DNA from: Chamaesiphon sp. 336R_metabinner_41
Lineage (GTDB): Bacteria; Cyanobacteriota; Cyanobacteriia; Cyanobacteriales; Chamaesiphonaceae
Direction of reading: 5' to 3'
Assembly: GCA_025359915.1 (NCBI GenBank)
Contig: JANYDE010000006.1
Location: 1 to 64,000, forward strand
DNA: 64,000 nt
Each line of letters opens with the position of its first letter. Positions within the stretch are counted from its first letter, which is position 1. The notes below the pieces were generated by a model. It was not told the DNA's origin. It was given only the letters and a program-made list of their open reading frames with translations, and did not search any database. The position numbers and the translations under genes are program-made. Below are positions 17,642 to 26,945 of this stretch, piece after piece.

Positions 17642-18490
17642 TCAACTATAAGCCACTTCCCATTCATCCGATCGAGTCAATCTAATTTGAGCTAACGCTA
17701 CAATAGTGGGAATAATCCGTCCATAATTAGTCGAGATCGATCTCCACCCCAGATCTGCAAAAAACCAGCCCCACATGGCTGGTCCTAAAATCGTAAACAC
17801 ACCACGGACAGCCACTTGCTGGGTTGCTGACAGCATCATGCCACGTTTTGCCATGTATAGAGCGATATAGCTTTGCAATTGGCTAGTAGCAGCAATTCCG
17901 CCCCTAATTAGCGTCTGCTTAGTGACTTCATAGCTGGCAAAGTGAAAAGCAAATTGACGAGCAATTTGATGAAGAATTAATGGTTTGAGTACCGAATTAA
18001 TTGCGATCGCACTACTACCTTTTAAGATTAGTTTAATCGGATCGTGTTGAATATGTGCGGGTAAAGGCTGGTCAAATCTAGTCTTAGCAAGAGATTTTTG
18101 TACCTTGACTGTCAGTGCATCTCGATCTCCATGCGGTAATTTATGCCAACTTTTCCCCATCAAATACAAGAAAACTTCTGCTTCCAAATCCGTGGTGCTG
18201 AGTTGACGAGAATACGGAATTTTGAGATATCGACATACCTGAACCAATGTTTGGCGATAACTAACGCCCTGAGTCCGTCCTTGTAAAACCGTGATCCCAT
18301 CTGCTGCCAAAAATCGAAACCGATCTTCGATTGTATCCAGCCAACTATCCCGATCCTGGCTCTGAATATCGACTAAATCTGGTGTCCGTACATAGTCTAA
18401 GGGATTGAACTTACGACTAAAGAGAATCCTAGTTAATTGCTGTAATTCATCCTCAGTGGCCAATTCCAAAGCCGTTCGTAACTCATCCAA
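17642..18490 (-). CDS. YaaW-like protein of unknown function
   Basis: A protein of about 282 residues similar in layout to the E. coli YaaW family: an N-terminal LELATEDELQQLTRILF segment, then DRFRFLAADGITVLQGR, YRQTLVQVCRYLKI and a MGKSWHKLP motif, with a hydrophobic C-terminal half (possible membrane association near 235-270). I placed the start at TTG 18490 because AGGGAGGA lies 7 bases upstream of it; the frame extends 6 residues further to TTG 18508. No catalytic residues are recognisable. It may be transcribed with the DUF4129-DUF4350-MoxR genes downstream. Confidence 0.7.
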   Translation of the reverse strand: MDELRTALELATEDELQQLTRILFSRKFNPLDYVRTPDLVDIQSQDRDSWLDTIEDRFRFLAADGITVLQGRTQGVSYRQTLVQVCRYLKIPYSRQLSTTDLEAEVFLYLMGKSWHKLPHGDRDALTVKVQKSLAKTRFDQPLPAHIQHDPIKLILKGSSAIAINSVLKPLILHQIARQFAFHFASYEVTKQTLIRGGIAATSQLQSYIALYMAKRGMMLSATQQVAVRGVFTILGPAMWGWFFADLGWRSISTNYGRIIPTIVALAQIRLTRSDEWEVAYS

Positions 18491-18661
18491 AGCAACTTCC
18501 TCCCTCAATCATGCTGCTCGCCCTGTCACCCTATAGTGTACATCACGATTTTGGAAAACAGTGATTCCTCAGTCGATCGACTAAGACAAAAGGGTAGCTA
18601 GTTTGGTATTCTTGAGTCTGTGCCTATTTAAAGAAAATTTGCCGATCGACGGCTATATATA

Positions 18662-19714
18662 ATGACAGATATAAACCAAGAACCACTATTATTACGCGCT
18701 GCTAAAGGGGCAACACTCGATCGACCACCCGTTTGGATGATGCGCCAAGCCGGACGTTATATGAAAGTTTACCGCGATTTACGCGACAAACATCCCTCAT
18801 TTCGCGATCGATCCGAAAAACCCGAATTAGCAATCGAAATCTCCCTCCAACCTTGGCGGGCGTTCCAGCCAGATGGCGTAATCATGTTCTCCGATATCCT
18901 CACGCCGCTACCAGGCTTGGGAATCCCTTTTGACATCATTGAGAGCAAAGGGCCGATGATCGAGCCAGCAATCCGCTCACAGGCGCAAATCGACGCACTT
19001 CATCCCCTCGAACCCGAAGAGTCCCTCCCCTTCATCAAAGAGATTCTCGGTACCCTCCGCCAGGAAGTAGGCAATCAATCCACCGTCCTCGGCTTTGTCG
19101 GCGCACCTTGGACATTAGCAGCATATGCGATCGAAGGTAAAAGCTCGAAAGACTACTCCAACATCAAAGGGATGGCATTCCGCGAACCAGCAATGCTCCA
19201 CAGTTTACTCGCAAAAATCGCTGACGCGATCGCCGTATACGTTCGTTATCAAATCGATTGCGGTGCTCAAGTCGTCCAAATGTTTGACTCCTGGGCAGGA
19301 CAACTCAGTCCCCAAGACTACCAAACTTTCGCCCTTCCCTACCAGCAGCGGGTAGTGCAACAGGTCAAAGCTACTCACCCCGATACCCCCCTAATTCTCT
19401 ACATCAGCGGTAGCTCCGGCGTATTAGAACTGATGGGGCAATCCGGTGTAGATATCGTCAGTCTCGATTGGACTGTAGATATGGCAGTCGGCAGACAGCG
19501 GATTGGGGCACATTTAGGCGTACAAGGCAACATGGATCCTTGTGCATTATACGGTTCCAAAGACTTTATCCGCGATCGCATCGTCGATACCGTCCGCAAG
19601 GCTGGTAAGACTGGTCACATTATGAACCTCGGTCATGGTGTTTTACCTACGGTACCCGAAGAAAATGTTGCTCACTTCTTTGAAGTTGCCAAGAACGTCG
19701 ATAAATTACTCTAG
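18662..19714 (+). CDS. hemE: uroporphyrinogen decarboxylase
   Basis: A 350-residue HemE, which decarboxylates uroporphyrinogen III to coproporphyrinogen III in heme and chlorophyll synthesis. The N-terminal signature [14 protein letters not shown], the second signature [16 protein letters not shown] and the substrate-site aspartate region FSDILTPL are intact. Length is normal. It is followed by a 372-base gap holding a putative RNA gene, then a heme-oxygenase-fold gene on the same strand. Confidence 0.97.
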   Translation: MTDINQEPLLLRAAKGATLDRPPVWMMRQAGRYMKVYRDLRDKHPSFRDRSEKPELAIEISLQPWRAFQPDGVIMFSDILTPLPGLGIPFDIIESKGPMIEPAIRSQAQIDALHPLEPEESLPFIKEILGTLRQEVGNQSTVLGFVGAPWTLAAYAIEGKSSKDYSNIKGMAFREPAMLHSLLAKIADAIAVYVRYQIDCGAQVVQMFDSWAGQLSPQDYQTFALPYQQRVVQQVKATHPDTPLILYISGSSGVLELMGQSGVDIVSLDWTVDMAVGRQRIGAHLGVQGNMDPCALYGSKDFIRDRIVDTVRKAGKTGHIMNLGHGVLPTVPEENVAHFFEVAKNVDKLL

Positions 19715-19731
19715 TTCCAAAAAAATTCTGC

Positions 19732-19737
19732 TATAAT
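19732..19737 (+). promoter_or_regulatory. putative -10 element of a non-coding transcript
   Basis: TATAAT in the context CTATAATAGAATTAT, 18 bases after the hemE stop codon. The same CTATAATAGAA string recurs at 20022-20032. No convincing -35 box is seen at the usual spacing. Confidence 0.4.
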
Positions 19738-19743
19738 AGAATT

Positions 19744-20006
19744 ATCTTCGCCACCAATGCATCATGCGATAACCAAGCTAATCGGCAAAGTGTCGAAGAA
19801 TCCTTTGAGTTCGCTCAGAGTAAAACTTTAAATCTTGGGAACCAGGATTTCTGCCCTTGGAGGGAAATGTAAGACCGATCGAAGCAATGCTTCTGGCGGC
19901 AGTTCCCGTCGAATTGGGAAGCTAGTACCTATATGGTGTCGGCCGTTCACATAATATTTTGCCATAGAAGCCCTGCTAATTTCTACATGAGATTAGTGGG
20001 GCTTTT
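19744..20006 (+). ncRNA. putative structured non-coding RNA, possibly 6S-like
   Basis: There is no open frame of note. The stretch begins after a TATAAT box and ends in a strong terminator (19968-20006). Inside are a 7-bp stem with a UUCG tetraloop (19803-19820), GAAGC-AAT-GCTTC (19881-19893), and a longer pairing of GGGAA plus CTGCC (19837-19855) with GGCAGTTCCC (19897-19906). The size, strong pairing and own terminator suggest an independent small RNA. 6S RNA is one possibility, but I could not match its consensus. A leader of the next gene is the main alternative, weakened by the terminator. Confidence 0.45.
19968..20006 (+). terminator. rho-independent terminator before the diiron-protein gene
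   Basis: AAGCCCTGCTAAT (19968-19980) pairs with ATTAGTGGGGCTT (19992-20004) over 13 base pairs including two G-U pairs, with an 11-base loop and a TTTT run. It separates the hemE-side transcript from the next gene, which has its own TATAAT at 20023-20028. Confidence 0.75.
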
Positions 20007-20086
20007 GGCGGTGGGCGTAGACTATAATAGAAGTATGGATGAGTTAATCTTACTAATTATTCATTCGTAGATCGAGGAGAGTCGCA

Positions 20087-20800
20087 ATGTTAAACAGCGT
20101 TGTTCCAATGGGTTGGCTCTGGGAAATAGCCCAACAATGTAGAGCAGACCTCAAATCTCATTCTTTTTATCAGTCCGTTTCCACTGCTTCGAGCCGCAAA
20201 GATTTTTACTGGGTTCACCAGCTCTATCATATTTCGGCTGACTTTACTGCTGCAACAGCCCTACGCTACGGCAAATGCGATGACCCACGTTTTCGGGATG
20301 CTTTTGCCGAACATGCTGCTGAAGAAGTTGAACACCCAACACATTTGGCCAAATGGATGCGTGAGTTTGGCTTCCTCACGCCCGATCAATTGCCGACTTC
20401 AGTTCCAGCAAATTTAGCAACATTGGCATTGGGTTCTTATTTTATCCGATCGGTCATTCGAGAACCATTTGCACACCAAATCATTACTCTTAACTTAATG
20501 ACCGAGAGTATTGCCGTAGATTTTTATGCTCAGGTGAACCCTAAACTTGCTCAACTGGAATTAACTCCTAAAGGATACTGGCTGGTTCATCAGGAGGCTG
20601 ATACGCGTCATCAGGTTTTAGGGCTGGATCTGATTCCACAGTGTACAAAAGATTCTCTTTTGGGAGCCGACTATCTCCGAACAGTCTATGAAGTTACACA
20701 GCTTTGGCGGCAGGTATTTGACTCTTGGGATCAAGTGATTCAACGCCCAGATCGGTTCATTCCTCTTGATTTCAACCCTGTGGTCAGCAGCAGCAAATAA
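20087..20800 (+). CDS. heme-oxygenase-fold diiron (HDO/TenA-like) protein
   Basis: A 237-residue all-helical protein. Ligand-like motifs are EHAAEEVEHP near residue 85 and EADTRHQ near residue 180, arranged as in heme-oxygenase-like diiron oxidases and oxygenases; TenA thiaminases share the fold. A GAGGAG ribosome site precedes ATG 20087 and TATAAT at 20023-20028 is a candidate -10. The substrate is unknown. Its position after hemE may be chance, as a terminator lies between. It converges with the tRNA-Phe gene. Confidence 0.65.
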   Translation: MLNSVVPMGWLWEIAQQCRADLKSHSFYQSVSTASSRKDFYWVHQLYHISADFTAATALRYGKCDDPRFRDAFAEHAAEEVEHPTHLAKWMREFGFLTPDQLPTSVPANLATLALGSYFIRSVIREPFAHQIITLNLMTESIAVDFYAQVNPKLAQLELTPKGYWLVHQEADTRHQVLGLDLIPQCTKDSLLGADYLRTVYEVTQLWRQVFDSWDQVIQRPDRFIPLDFNPVVSSSK

Positions 20801-20930
20801 CCGACGAATCACTAGGATAGCAGATCGGCAGGCTGTCAGGTTCCAGAGTAAGCTGAGTCGGATCGATATAGACCGGAATAATTGACAGGTTCACCCCAAC
20901 TAGAAAAAATTCCAAATACGGATAACAACT

Positions 20931-20957
20931 CAAAACCCCGCCAATAGCGGGGTTTTG
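20931..20957 (-). terminator. terminator of tRNA-Phe
   Basis: CAAAACCCCGC (20931-20941) and its exact complement (20947-20957) with a 5-base loop. The A-run on plus becomes a T-run on minus right after the tRNA 3' end. It may also end the diiron-protein transcript from the other side. Confidence 0.85.
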
Positions 20958-20962
20958 ATATA

Positions 20963-21035
<73 letters not shown>

Positions 21036-21240
21036 GCGTTGCTGCATTAAATTTTGGCAACTTGACTAATATAACAAAGATCTCGCGATTATGCAATAGG
21101 CAAGAGAAAATTGATGGAGATTGGAGCCTAAAGGCTAAATTATTCCCGATTCTCGCCTTTGTTTGGTACGATCGATGAAGACAATTAGCTTCAGTCAAAA
21201 AAATTTGGTTCAAAGTCCTGTAACCCCCAATCTGTGACAA

Positions 21241-22110
21241 TTGTTAAATTTTTTCCAGCAAATCATCAATCCGACTCCCACTCCCGATCGTAAATACGAT
21301 GGTTGGTCATTGGAAGATCGCGATCCACAAGTTATTCGTGAAGCATTTATGCCGATGTGGAAGTGGCTCTACGATTACTATTTTCGTGTCAGTACCGACG
21401 GATGGGAACATGTGCCCGATCGAGGACGGATGTTGGTCGTGGGTTCCCACAATGGGGGTTTAGCGGCTCCTGACATGTTCATGCTGATGTATGACTGGTT
21501 TTGTCGCTATGGCACCGAACGCCCCGCTTACGGGCTAGCACACCCTAGTGTGTGGAAATATTTTGGGGTGACCGCGAAACTAGCTGCTCAATCAGGTGCG
21601 ATCGTCGCTCATCCCAAAATGGCGATGTCCGCGCTCCAAAAAGATGCGGCTGTCCTCGTCTATCCCGGCGGTGCAGAGGATGTTTTTCGACCTCACAGTC
21701 AAAGACATAAAATCGAATTAGCTGGACGCAAAGGGTTTATTAAGGTTGCCTTGCGAGAACACGCACCAATCGTGCCTGTAGTTTCGCTGGGTGCCCATGA
21801 TGGCTTAATTGTCATGGCAGATTTTTATCATCTTTTACAGGAATTGCACGATCGCGGGATGCCGTGGCTCTTCGGCATCGATCCGGTAGTTTTCCCCGTT
21901 TATCTGGGATTGCCCTGGGGGATTGCCTTTGGGCCATTACCTAATTTACCATTACCAACTCAGATCCATATTCGTGTCTGTAAACCGATCGAGTTTAGCC
22001 GTTATGGTCGAAGTGCGGCGAACGATCGAGAATACGTTGATACTTGTTATACGATCGTCGAGCAGCAAATGCAAGCCGAATTAGATTTACTGGTAAGAGA
22101 GAAAGGATAA
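21241..22110 (+). CDS. PlsC-type glycerolipid acyltransferase
   Basis: A 289-residue member of the lysophospholipid acyltransferase superfamily, which acylates lysophosphatidate or related lipids at the membrane. The catalytic HX4D-like block is GSHNGGLAAPD (near residue 68), and the substrate block is VYPGGAEDVFRP. Further conserved parts are RKGFIKVALREHAPIVPV and a hydrophobic C-terminal part. I accept TTG 21241 as start because the in-frame sequence before the core (YDGWSLEDRDP) looks conserved and no ATG lies nearby. The acyl acceptor is unknown. Confidence 0.85.
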   Translation: MLNFFQQIINPTPTPDRKYDGWSLEDRDPQVIREAFMPMWKWLYDYYFRVSTDGWEHVPDRGRMLVVGSHNGGLAAPDMFMLMYDWFCRYGTERPAYGLAHPSVWKYFGVTAKLAAQSGAIVAHPKMAMSALQKDAAVLVYPGGAEDVFRPHSQRHKIELAGRKGFIKVALREHAPIVPVVSLGAHDGLIVMADFYHLLQELHDRGMPWLFGIDPVVFPVYLGLPWGIAFGPLPNLPLPTQIHIRVCKPIEFSRYGRSAANDREYVDTCYTIVEQQMQAELDLLVREKG

Positions 22111-22142
22111 AATCAGCCTAATTGATAATTAATAATTATTAA

Positions 22143-23537
22143 TTAACCCGTTGCGGTTTGGAGATGTTGACCGCAATAGCCGATAACAATTTGCTGATTT
22201 TCGCTATCGACATCAAAGTAAATTCTGATTTTGCGACCAACTTTGAGATGCATTTCCATCCGCTGTGGCTTTTTACCAGGACAGGAAAAATCTCGTTCAT
22301 AACCATATTTTCCCATCGTTGTCATAGATTCTCGACTACAGGGCACCCCTCTTTTTCTTAATAACTCAGGAAGACTATTACTAGACGCACCCTGAAAGTA
22401 GAGATCTCCAACTTCAGCCAGGATTTCCAGAAAGGCGTAAACCCTTCTTGGTAAATAGCGATCGATTGTGGCTGCCGTCGTGAATGCATTATTCCAAATA
22501 TTTAAAATTTTGAGTTTTTGTCTAGCAACCGTCAATGCATCACAAACCGTCAAACATTGAATACTAGTATTTTCTTTGACGGTGCTGTCATCTACTTCTA
22601 ATTTCTCTAACTCACTGATTGTAAGTTTAAGGATTGTATTTTCTCTGCGTAATTTCTCATAGCTGGTAAATTCACTATCGATCGATTGATATAAATCTTC
22701 AACATTTTTCTCAGCTTCGAGTTTCTCTTGTGTTGTGGCAACTAATTGATGCGCGATTTCCGTCGCCTTAGCTTGAGCGAGACGAGCATCTTCCTCAGCT
22801 TTAAGTTTTTCTTGAATTTTGGCAGCTAATTTGTGTGCGATTTCCGCCGCTTTTGCTTGCGCCAGCCTAGCATCTTCCTCTGTTTTAATTCGCTCTCGAT
22901 CTGTTTCATCCACCTTCGCCTGAGCGAGGCGAGCATTTTCCTCAGCGATCAGTTTTTCTTGAATTGTTTCCGCCAATCGATGTGCAATTTCATCAACCTT
23001 AGCTTGAGCAATCCGAGCATCTTCTTCAGCTTTAAGTTTTTCTTGAATTGTTTCTGCTAATCTGCGATCGATTTCTGCTGCTGTCGATCGAGCAAGATCG
23101 GCATTTTTTTGAGCTTCAATTAGCTCTTGAGTGGCAATATTTAATCTCCGAACAGTTTCCGTCAGTTCTGTTTGAGTCGCCATGGCTATAGCTTCAGCTC
23201 GAAATTGCTCGATTTTAATCGATTCAATCCGTTCATTAACCTGGCAAATTTCTCGCTCAAATTTAATTTTTAGTTCGGCAGCTTCAATCTTGGTGCGGTC
23301 TATCTCTCTCGACTTATCATCAAAAAATTTTGATAATAGCCAAGCAAAAATACCATTAACTATGGCAAATCCACTGATAAAAGTATAAACTAGCCAGTAA
23401 TGTCGCGCGTCAAAATAAGTTATCCCAATCCCCGCTCCTGCTGATAAAGTAAAAGCAGCCAATCCTCTCACAAGAGAACTTTTATATAAAGGATGTCGTC
23501 CGAAGAACTCCAGGCTAAAATTAGATAGCTTGCTCAT
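22143..23537 (-). CDS. membrane-anchored coiled-coil protein with 28-residue repeats
   Basis: A 464-residue protein of unknown function. Two hydrophobic segments (about residues 24-43 and 48-68) are followed by about 220 residues of coiled coil. Within this, about residues 150-270, the unit AEIAHRLAETIQEKLKAEED plus ARLAQAKV repeats four times at 28 residues (four heptads), with one copy shortened by one heptad (ETDRERIKTEEDARLAQAKA). A globular C-terminal domain of about 150 residues has cysteines (PCSRES, DFSCPGKK, GYCGQH). No partner gene is adjacent. It could be a scaffold linking the membrane to a cytoplasmic target. Confidence 0.75.
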   Translation of the reverse strand: MSKLSNFSLEFFGRHPLYKSSLVRGLAAFTLSAGAGIGITYFDARHYWLVYTFISGFAIVNGIFAWLLSKFFDDKSREIDRTKIEAAELKIKFEREICQVNERIESIKIEQFRAEAIAMATQTELTETVRRLNIATQELIEAQKNADLARSTAAEIDRRLAETIQEKLKAEEDARIAQAKVDEIAHRLAETIQEKLIAEENARLAQAKVDETDRERIKTEEDARLAQAKAAEIAHKLAAKIQEKLKAEEDARLAQAKATEIAHQLVATTQEKLEAEKNVEDLYQSIDSEFTSYEKLRRENTILKLTISELEKLEVDDSTVKENTSIQCLTVCDALTVARQKLKILNIWNNAFTTAATIDRYLPRRVYAFLEILAEVGDLYFQGASSNSLPELLRKRGVPCSRESMTTMGKYGYERDFSCPGKKPQRMEMHLKVGRKIRIYFDVDSENQQIVIGYCGQHLQTATG

Positions 23538-23632
23538 GGCTCAAATATTACCTATTGTCTATAGATAGTATTTACAAGCGACTAGCACCGCAATCAGGAT
23601 GATTCTTGATCATATTCGTCACGACTTATCAT

Positions 23633-25039
23633 TTAATCCTCATAATCCTCCTCACCACCGACAACGACATCGCGAATGCGTAAACTTGGCCCACCAACGC
23701 CAACAGCCAAACCACCTTGCCCAGCTTTCCCACAGCCGCCAGATTCATCCCACTCAAAATCATCGCCGATGCCTTCAATATCCTCCAGCGTTTTAAACAC
23801 ATTTCCAGATAGAGTGACATCCCGCACTGGCTCCGCAATCTCTCCATCGCGAATCATCCACGCTTCACCCGCGCTAAATGTAAACATCTCGCCATTGGTC
23901 ATTCCTCCCAACCAATTTCGCGCGTATACACCTTCTTTAATGCCTGAAAATAGATCCGCTACGGGAGTATTGCCACGATCGATCCAGGTATTCGTCATCC
24001 GCACAATTGGCGGATAATGATAATTCAAACACCGAGCATTACCTGTCGCCGCTTCACCCAATTTCCCCGCCGTCTCCCGTGAATGCAAGCGTCCGGTTAG
24101 CACGCCATCTTCGATTAATTGCGTCGTTGTCGCAGGCGTACCTTCATCATCATATAAATAACTGCCACGATGCCCTGCTGGTGACGCACCATCAAAGATT
24201 TGCAACTCCTTACAGCCAAATCTTCGTCCCATGGTCATCACTTCCAATAGGTCGGGATTTTCGTACATCGAATCAGCCTCGGAGAGGTGCCCAAATGCCT
24301 CGTGAACGAATAAACCACTCAAAATAGGGTCGATTACTACCGTATAGGCATTGCCCTTGACAGGTGGCAGCAACAGGGCAGCTACAGCACGTTGGGCGGC
24401 ACTCTCGACCTGTCGATCGAGTCCAATTGTATCTTCATAAGCTTTGCGGGAGCCGAGGGTTTCGCGTCCGGTTTGAACGGTATCGCCATTCCGCGCCGTT
24501 GCCGCAAACCGAATCTCCATATCGATCCACGACTGTTCGATCAGAGTACCTTCGGAGGTTGCCAGGACGATATGTTGGGCACTATCACTATATCTGACCG
24601 AAGTTGTGGCAATCCGGCGATCGGTAGTCTGCAAAATCTGATTATAATGCTCGCATAATTTTTTCTTGTTGGCGATCGAAATCTGACGCGGATCGGTGCC
24701 AGTCAAGGGTAAACTACAACTAGTCTGAATAATCTCGATCGGTGCCAGAATAGTCATATCTTCACCGATAATTCTTGCAGCGGCGATCGCTTCTTCGATC
24801 CGTTCTGCCAAAGTTTCCAACCGATTGAAACTCGCAAAACCCCATCCACCTTTATAACACGCTCGCACCTGCCCGCCAATCGCCAGATCCTCGCTCAAAG
24901 TTTCGACTTTATCACCCCGAATCAGAATATCTGTCCCTTCGGATTCTTCTAGTCTAATCGCCAGGTAATCGACTCGATGCTGATAACGTCTAATCAGATC
25001 TGTCAGGAGGTTTTTGCTATCAACGATGATGGAAGGCAT
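23633..25039 (-). CDS. tldD: metalloprotease TldD
   Basis: A 468-residue TldD/PmbA family peptidase, usually acting with a second subunit (TldE/PmbA) to trim peptides and modify peptide natural products. The metal site is FVHEAFGHLSEAD (HEXXXH type), and the conserved glycine-rich C-terminal part (MTNTWIDRGN, GGCGKAGQGG) is present. I chose ATG 25039 (MPSIIVDSKNLL) over an ATG at 25078 whose extra residues are proline-rich repeat sequence. The partner is not in the window. Confidence 0.93.
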   Translation of the reverse strand: MPSIIVDSKNLLTDLIRRYQHRVDYLAIRLEESEGTDILIRGDKVETLSEDLAIGGQVRACYKGGWGFASFNRLETLAERIEEAIAAARIIGEDMTILAPIEIIQTSCSLPLTGTDPRQISIANKKKLCEHYNQILQTTDRRIATTSVRYSDSAQHIVLATSEGTLIEQSWIDMEIRFAATARNGDTVQTGRETLGSRKAYEDTIGLDRQVESAAQRAVAALLLPPVKGNAYTVVIDPILSGLFVHEAFGHLSEADSMYENPDLLEVMTMGRRFGCKELQIFDGASPAGHRGSYLYDDEGTPATTTQLIEDGVLTGRLHSRETAGKLGEAATGNARCLNYHYPPIVRMTNTWIDRGNTPVADLFSGIKEGVYARNWLGGMTNGEMFTFSAGEAWMIRDGEIAEPVRDVTLSGNVFKTLEDIEGIGDDFEWDESGGCGKAGQGGLAVGVGGPSLRIRDVVVGGEEDYED

Positions 25040-25152
25040 AGGAGATGGGAGGGGAAAGGGAATAGGGAACTCAATCAATCTACAATTTAATTTATAAATC
25101 GGGCTTTTAGGATGCTTGCGTCTTTTTAAATCCTATCCCCTATCCTCTACCG

Positions 25153-25416
25153 ATGAATTATTATAATGTGATGGCAAATTACAATCAGTGGATGAATCAG
25201 AAATTCTATGACATCTGTGCCGACATTACCGATTTAGAGTGTAAGTCAGATCGCGGGGCATTTTTTAAGTTGATCGATGGTACTATCAATCATATCCTGA
25301 TTACCATCGCGGACAACCAACTACATCGCTCAACCAAATGGGCAACAATTCTGGCGTAACGGATTTACCTGCAATGCCTGAATTCCAGTTAGGTAGTGGT
25401 TTAGTGGTTTATTGAA
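25153..25416 (+). pseudogene. dinB-family remnant with internal deletion
   Basis: The first 50 or so codons (NYNQWMNQKFYDICADITD, GTINHILI) look like the N-terminus of a DinB-family four-helix protein. The frame then stops at 25359. In another frame, from about 25300, the sequence reads YHRGQPTTSLNQMGNNSG and VTDLPAMPEFQ, the typical C-terminus of the same family, with a stop at 25416. About 80 central codons that include metal ligands are missing and the junction shifts frame. It is very likely non-functional. Confidence 0.75.
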
Positions 25417-25556
25417 TAGTGGTTTAGCCCGTCCTCTAAGGTTTCAGCTTCTCATTTAGGATCGCTATAGTGGTTTAGTATTTATTTCTAAATACTAAAA
25501 AACCTAGAGACACGAAATTAGTAAATCGCAGCTCTAGGTTTCTTAGATTAAATTTG

Positions 25557-25799
25557 CTATTCAGCAGCAGGAGTTTCCACAGGAGCAGTAGTGTCCAACA
25601 TCCCATATTTTTTGAGGAATCGATCGACTCGACCTTCAGTATCAATGATTTTTTGAGTTCCGGTGTAAAATGGATGATTGCCAGACCATACGTCTACACG
25701 TAGTTCTGGTTGAGTCGAACCAACAGTCATTACAACTTCACCGTTGCAATAAACTTTGGCTTCTGGGTACCAAGTAGGATGAATATCAGCTTTTGCCAT
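25557..25799 (-). CDS. rpmE: ribosomal protein bL31
   Basis: An 80-residue large-subunit protein located near the central protuberance and the bridge to the small subunit. It carries [17 protein letters not shown] and [14 protein letters not shown]. Only one cysteine is present, so this is the zinc-independent (C-minus) form. The C-terminal [11 protein letters not shown] tail is variable. It is the last gene of the ribosomal supercluster, after rpsI, with a MITE-like repeat between. Confidence 0.96.
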   Translation of the reverse strand: MAKADIHPTWYPEAKVYCNGEVVMTVGSTQPELRVDVWSGNHPFYTGTQKIIDTEGRVDRFLKKYGMLDTTAPVETPAAE

Positions 25800-25833
25800 G
25801 ACTTTAATTTTAGCTATTTAATTGAGTTTAAAT

Positions 25834-26023
25834 CCCCTCCTGAAAGGCTACCCTGTATACACAAGTCGGCTGGACTTCGTTTGCAGTGGGGTTTACCCCC
25901 CAACCCCCCTTATAAAGGGGGGCATTCCGGCTCCCTCCCCTTTATAAGGGGAGGGCTGGGGTGGGGTATCAGGACTACGCAGCAACTCAAATAACTTGTG
26001 TATACACGGTAGCCTGGGAGGGG
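25834..26023. repeat. MITE-like element A2 with long terminal inverted repeats
   Basis: The 22-bp arms AGGCTACCCTGTATACACAA.. (25845-25866) and its complement (25994-26015) differ at one position and extend outward as CCCCTCC/GGAGGGG. They enclose the GC-rich core shared with copies at 31.3, 32.1, 34.4 and 40.7 kb: TTACCCCCCAACCCCCC, then CTCCCTCCCC..GGGGAGGG, then GTGGGGTA. There is no coding capacity. It lies between rpmE and rpsI and could mobilise only with a transposase in trans. Confidence 0.75.
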
Positions 26024-26068
26024 CAGGGGTGGGTAAGCCATGCAGCAATTCCACCAACCAACCAAGAT

Positions 26069-26476
26069 TTAACGTTTCGAGTATTGAGGAGCTTTGCGGG
26101 CTTTGTGCAGACCGTACTTTTTCCGTTCCACACAACGTGGGTCACGAGTTAAGTAACCTTCAACCTTGAGAGGTTTACGGTTGTTAGGATCGAGTTCGCA
26201 CAACGCACGAGCTACACCTAGTTTAACTGCATCGGATTGTCCGGTTAAACCACCACCGTGGGCGTTAACGAGGATGTCGTATTCAGCTTCTAAACCTAGA
26301 GTTTCTAATGGCGATCTCGCTGCGGAGATGTAGCCACTTTGAAAGTTGAAATAGTCTTCGCCAGTTCTGCCGTTGACTACTAGTTTACCAGTACCAGGAA
26401 CGAGACGGACACGAGCGATCGCGGATTTCCGCCGACCTGTACCCCAGTAAACTGCCTTTTTGCTTGCTTCTACCAT
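26069..26476 (-). CDS. rpsI: ribosomal protein uS9
   Basis: A 135-residue small-subunit head protein. It contains the [14 protein letters not shown] start motif and [14 protein letters not shown], and ends in KAPQYSKR, the basic tail that reaches the P-site tRNA. It starts 2 bases after the rplM stop codon, so the two are translationally linked, as in other bacteria. Confidence 0.98.
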   Translation of the reverse strand: MVEASKKAVYWGTGRRKSAIARVRLVPGTGKLVVNGRTGEDYFNFQSGYISAARSPLETLGLEAEYDILVNAHGGGLTGQSDAVKLGVARALCELDPNNRKPLKVEGYLTRDPRCVERKKYGLHKARKAPQYSKR

Positions 26477-26478
26477 GA

Positions 26479-26931
26479 TTATGCTTTAGGAATAGTGTTG
26501 ATAACCAAGACTTCAGGTTTCTGAGCAGCATGAGGGTGCTGGGTACCTGCGTAGACGTTCATCTTGGTGAATAGGTGCTTACCCATAGAGTTTTTGGGTA
26601 ACATACCTTTGACAGCTTGTTCGATAATCCGCTCAGGGATACGCACTTGCAATTTGGAGAAAACTTCCGTTTTCATCCCGCCGGGGCGACCAGAGTGTCT
26701 TCTGTAGACTTTCTGAGTGCTTTTTTTACCAGTCACCTGTACTTTCTCAGCATTGATGATAATGACGAAATCGCCAGTATCGATGTGAGGGGTGTAGGTA
26801 GGTTTGTTTTTGCCACGCAATACCATGGCGACTTGGCTAGCTAGACGACCGAGGCGTTGGTCGGCTGCGTCGATGATGTACCACTTGGCATCAGCCGTGT
26901 TATTGGTTGGTGGTAAGTATGTTTTTTCCAC
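26479..26931 (-). CDS. rplM: ribosomal protein uL13
   Basis: A 150-residue early-assembly protein of the large subunit: [34 protein letters not shown], and [15 protein letters not shown]. The start is GTG at 26931 (product MEKTYLPP). It follows truA with a gap of 75 bases that carries a half-copy of the TAGGTTGGGTT repeat. Confidence 0.98.
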   Translation of the reverse strand: MEKTYLPPTNNTADAKWYIIDAADQRLGRLASQVAMVLRGKNKPTYTPHIDTGDFVIIINAEKVQVTGKKSTQKVYRRHSGRPGGMKTEVFSKLQVRIPERIIEQAVKGMLPKNSMGKHLFTKMNVYAGTQHPHAAQKPEVLVINTIPKA

Positions 26932-26945
26932 GATTTATATCAGTT

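Noticed and set aside
22700..23110. Regular repeats suggesting a CRISPR array
   Set aside because: The 84-bp units are in frame, encode a coiled coil and have no unique spacers.
23599..23796. 65-codon plus-strand frame
   Set aside because: It is antisense to the tldD C-terminus, His/Pro/Gln-rich and without a ribosome site.
25893..26135. 80-codon minus-strand frame spanning repeat A2 and the rpsI 3' end
   Set aside because: It reads through a MITE-like repeat and overlaps rpsI in another frame.
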